From Methanomassiliicoccales archaeon (GTDB lineage Archaea; Thermoplasmatota; Thermoplasmata; SG8-5): 33,694 nt of DNA. Position 1 is the first letter of the stretch. Every line of letters begins with the position of its first letter. The DNA lies in contig JAUWNU010000011.1 in NCBI GenBank assembly GCA_030612505.1, forward strand, positions 1 through 33,694. The letters run 5' to 3'. Below, in pieces: positions 1 through 7,082 of the stretch. The translations under genes and the position numbers were made by a program. The notes below the pieces were generated by a model. It searched no databases. It was not told the DNA's origin and saw only the letters and a program-made list of their open reading frames with translations.

Positions 1-2879
1 TCAGCCTGTGATGTGGCTATTATGTCCGCGATATCGAAATCTCCGGGTGGCGCGCCCCCCGGAATGGAAACGCGTGCGATGAAGTTATCATTTCCACCAA
101 GCGGAGCTAGTGGTCCAATTTGTGTAATTGGGTTCATTCCCATGTCTAAGATTGACACTGGCCAGATGCTTGTTGACGAAAGGTCGTAGGTATCCACGTT
201 CGGTCCTGTATTAGTCACAGTCAGTGTATAATCCACAGTTGTTCCTGGAGTGCCATAATCCATCTGTGATTCTGGCATCACATCTAATTCATATGCTGGA
301 GGTGCACCCATGTACACATCGTCCACATACATTCCATACCTATCCCTATCACATCCTCCCGATTCAGCGAAGTGGAATCTTATCTGAACTACCTGGCCAG
401 CATATGCCGATAAATCAAATTCGTAAAATTCCCAACCAGCGCTTGTGCCAGCGTATCCATCAACCCAATATCCACCTATATCTCCAGAGTCTGGGTAACC
501 TACAGTCGGGTCTATATGGGTCCAAGGACCTCCATTGCTAATTTCCACAAATCCGCCATCACGGGCGCACCCCTCCCTCCAAAAGTCGTACCATGTGTAG
601 AATTTCAATAATTGCGGTCCAGCACCCAGTTCGACATAAGGACTGACCAATGCTATATCTTCAACAACACCATTTCGATAATAAACACCATCTATGTTCG
701 TACCAGCACAGTTTGAGCCCTGGTAAGCAGTTTCAGGTCCTGTTCCAGCTGGGTCACCGATTTCCCATCTTGTTGGGCCAAAACCTATAATATCACTCGT
801 CCATGCGCCCCAACCGTCCTCGAAGTCTTCTGTCCAGTCTCCAGTGAATGCGACATTTGTCTCCACCTTTGCCGTGTTCGATACCAATGGGTCAGCCTGT
901 GCTGTGGCTATTATGTCCGCGATATCGAAATGTCCGGGTGACGCGCCCCCAGGAATGGAAACGCATGCGATGAAGTCATCATTTCCACCAAGCGGAGCTA
1001 GTGGTCCAATTTGCGTAATTGGGTTCATTCCAAGGTCTAAGAATGCCACTGGCCAAACACTTGTTGATGAAAGTTTGAATGTATCAGCGTTGAGTCCAGT
1101 GTTTGTTACAGTAAGTAAATAATCCACAGCCGTACCTGGGACTCCACCATATGCTTGTGATTTTGGTGTCAGCTCCACCCTGTATGCTGGCAGGACACCT
1201 ATGTAAACATCGTCCACATACCAGCCCCAGTACTCTCGGCAACTTTGAGCAGTAAAGTGGAACCGGATCTGAACTACCTGGCTCGCATATGCGGACAGGT
1301 CAAATTCGTAATAATTCCAGCCAGAGCTGGTGCCTGAGTATCCATCGGTGTTGTATCCACCCATTGTACCAGAATTTGGATAACCGCCATTTGGATATAT
1401 TTGCGTCCATCCACCACCGTCGTCAATTTCCACGAATCCTCCATCAACGTCATCGCATCCTTGATACATGTTGTACCAAGTGTAGAAATTCAATGTTTGC
1501 GAGCCAGTTCCCAGTTCCACGTATGGGCTATTGAGTGTTATGTCTGCATTATTTGGATATGAATAATAATAATCATTGATGTTCGTTCCAGCGCAGTTTG
1601 TACCTTCATATGCAGTACCAGGTCCAGAACCAGCAGGGTCACTTATTTCCCATTGAACTATACCGTGATTATTTTTGTTGAGAATTTCAGTGGTCCATTG
1701 ACCCCAACCATCCTCGAAATTTTCTTCCAAATCTCCAATTAATGCAATATTTGTCTCCACCTGTGCTGTGTCCGATGCCAATGGGTCTCCCTGTGATGTG
1801 GCTATTATGTCCGCGATATCAAAATCTCCTGGTAACGCAGCCCCGTCAACAGAGACCCGTGCGATAAAGTCATCGTTTCCACCAAGCGGAGCTAGTGGTC
1901 CAATCTCTGTTATTGGGTTCATTCCCATGTCGAAGAATGTCACCGGCCAAACACTTGTTGATGAAAGGCTGTATATGTCAGCGTTGAGTCCAGTGCTTGT
2001 TAGAGTAAGTAAATAATCCACAGTTGTGCCTGGGGCTCCGCCATGTGCTTGTGATTTTGGCGTCAGCTCAAGACTGTACTGCGGTGTGCTGCCTATGTAA
2101 ACATCGTCCACATACCAGCCCCAGTACTCTTGGCAGCTATCAGTAGCAAAGTGGAACCTGATCTGAACTTCCTGGCCCGCATATGCGGATAGGTCAAATT
2201 CGCAGAATTCCCAGCCAGAACTGTCACCTGCGTAACCATCGGTGCTGTACCCGCCAATTGAACCGGACTCTGGGTAACCTCCATTTGGATATATTTGTGT
2301 CCATCCACCGCCGTTGTCAATCTCCACGAACCCTCCATCAGGGACACATCCCCAGGAAGATGTGTGTGTGTCATACCAAGTGTAAAAATTCAATATTTGG
2401 GGACTGGCTCCCAGTTCCACGTGTGGGCTCACCAGCGTTATGTCCGCATCATATCTATAATAACGATTATCGATGTTCGTTCCAGCACAGTTTGTACCGT
2501 CATATGCAGTTCCTGGTCCTGTGCCCAGTGGGTCTCCTATTTCCCATTCTGTCGGGCCCTCACTGCTTGGGTTTATGATTTCCGTGGTCCATGCGCCCAA
2601 ACCTCCCTCAAAGTCTTCAGTCAGTGTGGTAATCGCTGTGGATAATGGATGTTCCGCTTCATTTGGAATCGGGTCTGGTGATGTAGATGCTAATGTGACA
2701 TCATCTGTCTCCATGTTTTCATTAGTAACTGGCACCATCACAATCTGTGCATCGACCGATTCTAATTCCGCAGTCACCATTGGCGCTCCAACCATAATAA
2801 CCATAACAGCTACCAAAAGTATAGCTGACATTCTCTTCCATGACTCAGTTCCAAACTTAGTTGGGTTAGACTGGCTCAT
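1..2879 (-). CDS. Large secreted multi-repeat surface protein (3' end off window)
   Basis: The frame is open from the ATG at 2879 to the left edge (959 complete codons, no stop), so the C-terminus is missing. A GAGGAAGTG ribosome site lies just upstream of the ATG. The N-terminus has a signal peptide: Trp-Lys-Arg, then a hydrophobic stretch ending near MVTAELES. Three tandem repeats of about 298 residues follow, starting near 2620, 1727 and 831. Each repeat has a jelly-roll domain like MAM / immune-inhibitor-A modules (EDFEDG start, NFYTWY, DGGFVEI, FDLSAYAGQ, GWYVDDVYIG end). A CARDB/NEW3-like beta-sandwich comes next (TVDYLLT, IGPLAPLGGNDDFIA, DFDIADIIATSQ). The repeats are very similar even in DNA sequence. 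Probably an adhesive or structural exoprotein; the domain family names are by motif resemblance only. No enzyme active site was recognised. Confidence 0.85.
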   Translation of the reverse strand, partial: MSQSNPTKFGTESWKRMSAILLVAVMVIMVGAPMVTAELESVDAQIVMVPVTNENMETDDVTLASTSPDPIPNEAEHPLSTAITTLTEDFEGGLGAWTTEIINPSSEGPTEWEIGDPLGTGPGTAYDGTNCAGTNIDNRYYRYDADITLVSPHVELGASPQILNFYTWYDTHTSSWGCVPDGGFVEIDNGGGWTQIYPNGGYPESGSIGGYSTDGYAGDSSGWEFCEFDLSAYAGQEVQIRFHFATDSCQEYWGWYVDDVYIGSTPQYSLELTPKSQAHGGAPGTTVDYLLTLTSTGLNADIYSLSSTSVWPVTFFDMGMNPITEIGPLAPLGGNDDFIARVSVDGAALPGDFDIADIIATSQGDPLASDTAQVETNIALIGDLEENFEDGWGQWTTEILNKNNHGIVQWEISDPAGSGPGTAYEGTNCAGTNINDYYYSYPNNADITLNSPYVELGTGSQTLNFYTWYNMYQGCDDVDGGFVEIDDGGGWTQIYPNGGYPNSGTMGGYNTDGYSGTSSGWNYYEFDLSAYASQVVQIRFHFTAQSCREYWGWYVDDVYIGVLPAYRVELTPKSQAYGGVPGTAVDYLLTVTNTGLNADTFKLSSTSVWPVAFLDLGMNPITQIGPLAPLGGNDDFIACVSIPGGASPGHFDIADIIATAQADPLVSNTAKVETNVAFTGDWTEDFEDGWGAWTSDIIGFGPTRWEIGDPAGTGPETAYQGSNCAGTNIDGVYYRNGVVEDIALVSPYVELGAGPQLLKFYTWYDFWREGCARDGGFVEISNGGPWTHIDPTVGYPDSGDIGGYWVDGYAGTSAGWEFYEFDLSAYAGQVVQIRFHFAESGGCDRDRYGMYVDDVYMGAPPAYELDVMPESQMDYGTPGTTVDYTLTVTNTGPNVDTYDLSSTSIWPVSILDMGMNPITQIGPLAPLGGNDNFIARVSIPGGAPPGDFDIADIIATSQA

Positions 2880-2925
2880 AATTTCACTTCCTCAATTTAA
2901 ATTATAATAAGGCAATAATAGTTGT

Positions 2926-2940
2926 CGTATATAATAATAC
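2926..2940 (-). promoter_or_regulatory. TATA box for the multi-repeat surface protein
   Basis: Read on the minus strand this is TATTATTATATACG, about 50-60 bp upstream of the ATG at 2879. That fits an archaeal TATA box with a leader of roughly 25-30 nt carrying the GAGGAAGTG ribosome site. Confidence 0.45.
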
Positions 2941-3032
2941 CGGATAGATTTTTATCATCCTTAGATTAATACATATAGGCTGGGGAAACTATTAATTTAA
3001 GGCTGGTATTACGTGTGCCGGAGGCCGATATT

Positions 3033-4364
3033 ATGGCACAAGACAGGGACACGGAGGAAATGCTGGCATACCTGAAAATAAATTCAGTGGATGAATTATT
3101 CCAGGATATTCCAGAGACTGCAAGATCTGAATTAACCGGGCTTAAAAATGGCATTACAGAGCAAGAAGTTCGAAGAAATCTAGAAAATATACTCGACAAA
3201 AACATCTCATTAAAGGAAATGCCCAGTTTCCTTGGCGGCGGGGCCTATGATTATTATGTTCCTGCGGCAGTAAACAACATTGTTGGAAGGTCTGAGTTTA
3301 TTACCTCTTACACGCCCTATCAACCAGAAATAAGTCAAGGTCTTTTACAGGCACTTTTCGAGTATCAAAGCATGATGAGCGAATTAACTGGCATGGAGGT
3401 TGTGAATAATTCGCTTTATGATTATACCACTGGCCTGGGAGAAGCTGTTCTCATGGCAGCCAGGCTTCAGCGAAAGGCTAAAATCTTCCTAATTCCAGAC
3501 AATTTGCCAAGGTCCAGTATTTCGGTACTTGAGAACTACTGCAATGGCCCTGGTATTAAGTTTCAAAAATATGCAATTGACAAGAACACAGGCATGACAG
3601 ATCTAGAAGACCTAAAATCCAAAATTGATGATGACACGATCGGGGCCCTTGTTGAGACCCCGAATTATTATGGTGTTCTTGAGACCAATGTTGATAAAAT
3701 TCGTCAGGCACTCGATGGAAAGATTCTGGTGGTAGGGGCAGATGCAGTTTCCCTGGGCATTGTGAGGCCGCCGGGGGATTATGGCGCAGACATAGTTATT
3801 TCGGAAGGCCAAGTTTTCGGTAATCCTGTGAACTTCGGTGGTCCCTTGCTTGGGGTAATGGCTTGCAGGAAAAAGCATATCAGAAAAATGCCTGGCCGGG
3901 TAATTGGCCTGACTTCCGATACCGAAGGCAATCGCGCATTTTGCATGACCTTGCAGACAAGAGAGCAGCATATTCGCCGGGAAAAGGCAACTTCCAATAT
4001 CTGCTCTAATGAGGCATTAACCACCGTGGCAACAGCCGCATATATGGCATACATGGGCGGTTCCGGTCTCAGGGAACTGGCAATTAAAGTTATGCAAATT
4101 TCCCGGGAACTGGCCAACCAGATTGCACAAATTCCTGGCTGCCATGCCCCAAAGTTTATCGGTCATCATTTCAATGAGTTTGTAGCCAGTTTTCCTATCA
4201 ATGCAGAGGAACTTGTTCAGAAGATGAATGAAAAGGGTATTAATCCAGGTATCGAGCTTGATATTCCAGATATGGAAAATGATCTACTCATTGCTGTGAC
4301 TGATAAAACAAGCCCAGAGGATGTTCAAAATTTTGTTAAGGCGCTGAAGGAGGTAATTCAATGA
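3033..4364 (+). CDS. gcvPA: Glycine dehydrogenase (decarboxylating) subunit 1
   Basis: N-terminal half of the PLP-dependent P-protein of the glycine cleavage system. With subunit 2 it decarboxylates glycine and passes the aminomethyl group to lipoyl H-protein. Typical GcvPA segments are visible: MLAYLK...SVDELF near the N-terminus, FLGGGAYDYYVPAAV, the SYTPYQPEISQG block, TREQHIRREKATSNICSNEA and a short C-terminal domain. A GTG at 3015 could start the frame, but the ATG at 3033 is preferred. It has GGAGG eight bases upstream (3020-3024) and gives 443 residues starting just before the family's usual N-terminus. The stop overlaps the next gene's start in an ATGA arrangement, so the two subunits are co-translated. 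gcvT, gcvH and lpd are not in the window. Confidence 0.95.
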   Translation: MAQDRDTEEMLAYLKINSVDELFQDIPETARSELTGLKNGITEQEVRRNLENILDKNISLKEMPSFLGGGAYDYYVPAAVNNIVGRSEFITSYTPYQPEISQGLLQALFEYQSMMSELTGMEVVNNSLYDYTTGLGEAVLMAARLQRKAKIFLIPDNLPRSSISVLENYCNGPGIKFQKYAIDKNTGMTDLEDLKSKIDDDTIGALVETPNYYGVLETNVDKIRQALDGKILVVGADAVSLGIVRPPGDYGADIVISEGQVFGNPVNFGGPLLGVMACRKKHIRKMPGRVIGLTSDTEGNRAFCMTLQTREQHIRREKATSNICSNEALTTVATAAYMAYMGGSGLRELAIKVMQISRELANQIAQIPGCHAPKFIGHHFNEFVASFPINAEELVQKMNEKGINPGIELDIPDMENDLLIAVTDKTSPEDVQNFVKALKEVIQ

Positions 4365-5815
4365 GCTATCGCCAGGCAAAACATGATGAGCCCTTGATTT
4401 ACGAACTAACCTGCGATAATCCCCAGGAAATCCCGATTCCAAATGGGCTACTTCCTGACAATCTGGTTAGAAAAGAAGTGCCCAATGTTCCAGGCCTCTG
4501 CGAGAGGGACCTTGTGCGACACTTTGTGGCATTATCTCAGATGAACTTCGGTGTGGATTCAGGCTTTTACCCACTTGGCTCATGCACAATGAAATATAAT
4601 CCCAAGATAAACGAAGAAATTGCTGCATTGACAAAGGCCAGTACAATTCACCCGGGACAGCCAGTCTGCCAGATTCAGGGCACGCTTCAGATAATGTATG
4701 AGCTTCAGAAAATGCTTGCAATAATCACTGGCATGGGCGCAGTAAGCCTTCAGCCAGCTGCCGGAGCACATGGAGAGTTCACAGGCATGCTCATAACCAG
4801 GGCTTATCATGAGAAAAATGGGCAGGATAGAAACGAAGTAATTTTGCCAGATACGTCCCATGGCACAAATCCTGCAAGCGCCGCAATGGCTGGATATGAT
4901 ATTCTCACCATCCCTTCCAAAGAAGGTAAAGTGGACCTGGACGCATTGGCCTCTGCGGTCTCTGATAAAACAGCAGCTTTCATGCTTACAAATCCTAACA
5001 CTCTGGGAATATTCGAGCCAGATGCCGACGATATCGCAGATATAGTTCACGAAGCTGGCGGCCTAATGTACTATGACGGCGCAAACATGAACGCCATCAT
5101 GGGAAAAACTTCGCCTGGAAAGCTGGGTTTCGACATTGTGCATCTGAACTTGCACAAGACATTCGCAACGCCTCACGGTGGTGGCGGTCCAGGTTCTGGC
5201 CCTGTGGGCGTAACAAAAGAATTGGAAAGGTTCCTGCCTGTTCCGGTTGCTGCAAAATGCGGTGATAGCTATTACCTGAATCATGATATCCCAGATACTA
5301 TTGGCAAGGTTCATGGCTTCCATGGAAATTGGGGTGTTTTACTCCGAGCTTATACTTACATCCTATCCCAGGGCGCAGATGGGCTAACCCGGGCATCCGA
5401 AAGGGCGGTTCTAAATTCCAATTATCTTAGAGCGCTGGTTGAAAAGTTCATGGATGTACCGTACCCGGGCCTGAGAAAGCATGAATTTGTTGCTTCCGGT
5501 TCATCCCTTGAGAATGGAGTCAGAACAATGGATGTGGCTAAACGGCTAATTGACCACGGCTATCATCCGCCAACAGTCTATTTCCCGCTGATAGTTGATG
5601 AATCAATGATGATCGAGCCCACCGAGACAGAGTCAAAGGCAACACTGGATGGTTTTGCACAGGCACTGGAAAATGTGGTCAAGGAGCCTGCGGAAGTTCT
5701 TCATGATGCTCCCCAAAGTGCATCAGTGCGCCGGGTCAGCGAGGCAGAAGCTGCTAAAAATCTTATTCTATCGTATAAGGATTATCTGGAATATCAAGAA
5801 GGGTCTAGGGACTAG
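4361..5815 (+). CDS. gcvPB: Glycine dehydrogenase (decarboxylating) subunit 2
   Basis: C-terminal half of the P-protein, carrying the PLP lysine. The expected Schiff-base lysine is K266 in LNLHKTFATPHGGGGPG. Other conserved blocks are FYPLGSCTMKYNPK near the N-terminus, QPAAGAHGEFTG and DTSHGTNPASAAMAGY. At 484 residues it matches split GcvPB proteins. It overlaps gcvPA by four bases (ATGA) and so forms a two-gene operon. The last codons (EGSRD) fall in GGGTCTAGGG-type sequence that recurs in the intergenic repeat regions of this window. A hairpin terminator follows at 5873-5897. Confidence 0.96.
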   Translation: MSYRQAKHDEPLIYELTCDNPQEIPIPNGLLPDNLVRKEVPNVPGLCERDLVRHFVALSQMNFGVDSGFYPLGSCTMKYNPKINEEIAALTKASTIHPGQPVCQIQGTLQIMYELQKMLAIITGMGAVSLQPAAGAHGEFTGMLITRAYHEKNGQDRNEVILPDTSHGTNPASAAMAGYDILTIPSKEGKVDLDALASAVSDKTAAFMLTNPNTLGIFEPDADDIADIVHEAGGLMYYDGANMNAIMGKTSPGKLGFDIVHLNLHKTFATPHGGGGPGSGPVGVTKELERFLPVPVAAKCGDSYYLNHDIPDTIGKVHGFHGNWGVLLRAYTYILSQGADGLTRASERAVLNSNYLRALVEKFMDVPYPGLRKHEFVASGSSLENGVRTMDVAKRLIDHGYHPPTVYFPLIVDESMMIEPTETESKATLDGFAQALENVVKEPAEVLHDAPQSASVRRVSEAEAAKNLILSYKDYLEYQEGSRD

Positions 5816-5872
5816 GGTGTTTGAAATATGTTTGGATTACGTTTAGGTCCAGGGTGTTTGGAAAACAAAAAT

Positions 5873-5897
5873 ATGCTGGCAAATTTATGGCCAGCAT
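5873..5897. terminator. Hairpin between convergent gcvPB and trmI
   Basis: Perfect 8-bp stem ATGCTGGC / GCCAGCAT with a 9-base loop. It is flanked by AAAAA on the left and TTTTT on the right, so it can act as a terminator on either strand. It sits between convergent gcvPB (ends 5815) and trmI (ends 6025). Confidence 0.6.
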
Positions 5898-5903
5898 TTT
5901 TCT

Positions 5904-6023
5904 AGACCCTCTTTAGCAATAACCAAGCAAAGACCCTCACTAACGATAACCATACATAGACCCTATCACTTTTGTATAAAAACACAGCCCCTAGACCCTA
6001 ACTAACGATAACCAAACACAGCC
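5904..6023. repeat. Short array of 27-28 bp AGACCC repeats (array 1)
   Basis: Four degenerate units each begin AGACCC, and most carry a TAACGATAACCAAAC-like core. They start near 5904, 5931 and 5958, with a fourth after a short AGCCCCT interruption. The third unit is a variant with CACTTTTGTATAAAAACAC, whose counterpart recurs in the larger array at 10526-10553. The array fills the space between the terminator and the trmI stop codon. Units are too short, and not separated by unique spacers, for CRISPR. Confidence 0.75.
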
Positions 6024-6024
6024 C

Positions 6025-6777
6025 CTATACTTTGCGCCCAAAACAAAGATACCCAGTATGCCCCAGCATATCAAAACTGGGCCTTGTCCCGCCCTTGCCT
6101 ACAACCAGTTCTCGCTGAATATTCTCAAGCACATGGGTTTCGATATATCCAGCCTCACGCATTGCCTTGATTATTTTTTCCACTTGGTTCATGGTTGGCA
6201 GGTAGGCACACATGTATCCTCCTGGTTTCAGGGCCAATGTCATTTGCTCCAGTATGCTCCAGGGCTCAGGCATGTCCATTGTCACGGCATCATATTCCTC
6301 TTTATCATTGCAGGTGGCACCATCTGCCAGCCGCATTTCCACAATATTATCCATGCCTGCCAGTTCAATATTTTTCCTGGCTATATTAGAATGTTTTTCA
6401 ACCATCTCATAGGATATTATTTTTCCTGAGGGGCCAACATAATGGGCCATTACTATTGTCAAAGCGCCAGTGCCGGTTCCTATTTCCAGTATTTTTTTTC
6501 CAGGGCCGATGCTACAATTGAAAACTATCTGGGCAGAATCTTTTGGCATAATCCACTGTGGCCCGCGCTTGATGCTGGCCATTATATCTGGCAATGAGGG
6601 TTTCATCACCAGATAATCCTTTCCTGCTATTGTGACTGAACTTCCTGCCTGGGCTAGATTATCTGTGTTCACAACACCAAGTCCGCTAATCTGTTTCATT
6701 CCATCTCCGATTTTAATGATGTATTTTTGTCCTTTTTCATCAATCAAAGTTATGGCTTTTTTTTCGGAGCCGCTCAT
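6025..6777 (-). CDS. trmI: tRNA (adenine-N1)-methyltransferase TrmI
   Basis: SAM-dependent methyltransferase of the archaeal TrmI family, which makes m1A at positions 57/58 of the tRNA T-loop. It has a small N-terminal beta domain (GQKYIIKIGDG), then KPSLPDIMASIKRGPQWIMPKD, a family signature. The Rossmann SAM motif follows (ILEIGTGTGALTIVMAHYVG), then the acidic E of ISYEMVEK and the catalytic-region motif MDMPEPW. At 250 residues it is of typical length. The start at the ATG (6777) gives the standard N-terminus. The first bases upstream (6779-6797) resemble a single AGACCC repeat unit. Convergent with gcvPB. Confidence 0.93.
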   Translation of the reverse strand: MSGSEKKAITLIDEKGQKYIIKIGDGMKQISGLGVVNTDNLAQAGSSVTIAGKDYLVMKPSLPDIMASIKRGPQWIMPKDSAQIVFNCSIGPGKKILEIGTGTGALTIVMAHYVGPSGKIISYEMVEKHSNIARKNIELAGMDNIVEMRLADGATCNDKEEYDAVTMDMPEPWSILEQMTLALKPGGYMCAYLPTMNQVEKIIKAMREAGYIETHVLENIQRELVVGKGGTRPSFDMLGHTGYLCFGRKV

Positions 6778-7082
6778 AAGGCCCCATAGACCCCCTTAAT
6801 TATAACGTTTTTCTGTGATTTTTTGATTTATTTTCTTTTTCTATATTCATTATTATATTTATCTATCTTATCTTTCTTTTCATTATTTATTATTAGTTTT
6901 TATTATTATTATGTTAAATATATTAGCCAGTCAATACCTTTTTTAGCCTTATTGGGATTATAAAAAAGTTCAAAAATAGAGCATAATCTTTATATATAAC
7001 CACAACTTACTCGCATTTAACCAACCAAATCAGACACAAATGAAATAATATATAACATAAAAAAACATAGGAGGAAAGAACT
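6778..7082. other. AT-rich divergent intergenic region
   Basis: This 305-bp gap lies between divergent trmI and the surface-protein gene. Bases 6800-6960 are extremely AT-rich, and on the plus strand nearly free of G (runs such as TTTTTCT, TTATTATTATT). It ends in the promoter and leader of the 7083 gene. No RNA gene or ORF with a ribosome site was seen. Confidence 0.6.
6988..6999 (+). promoter_or_regulatory. TATA box of the 7083 surface-protein gene
   Basis: CTTTATATATAA is a near-ideal archaeal TATA box. It predicts transcription starting near 7022 and a leader of about 60 nt that ends in a perfect AGGAGG (7069-7074), eight bases before the ATG at 7083. Confidence 0.7.

Noticed and set aside
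2093-2374. Separate 93-residue minus-strand gene
   Set aside because: It is an out-of-frame shadow inside the first repeat of the large surface protein (different frame from the ATG at 2879).
5816-6024. Small protein gene
   Set aside because: Short frames lack ribosome sites and the sequence is explained by the terminator hairpin and repeat units.
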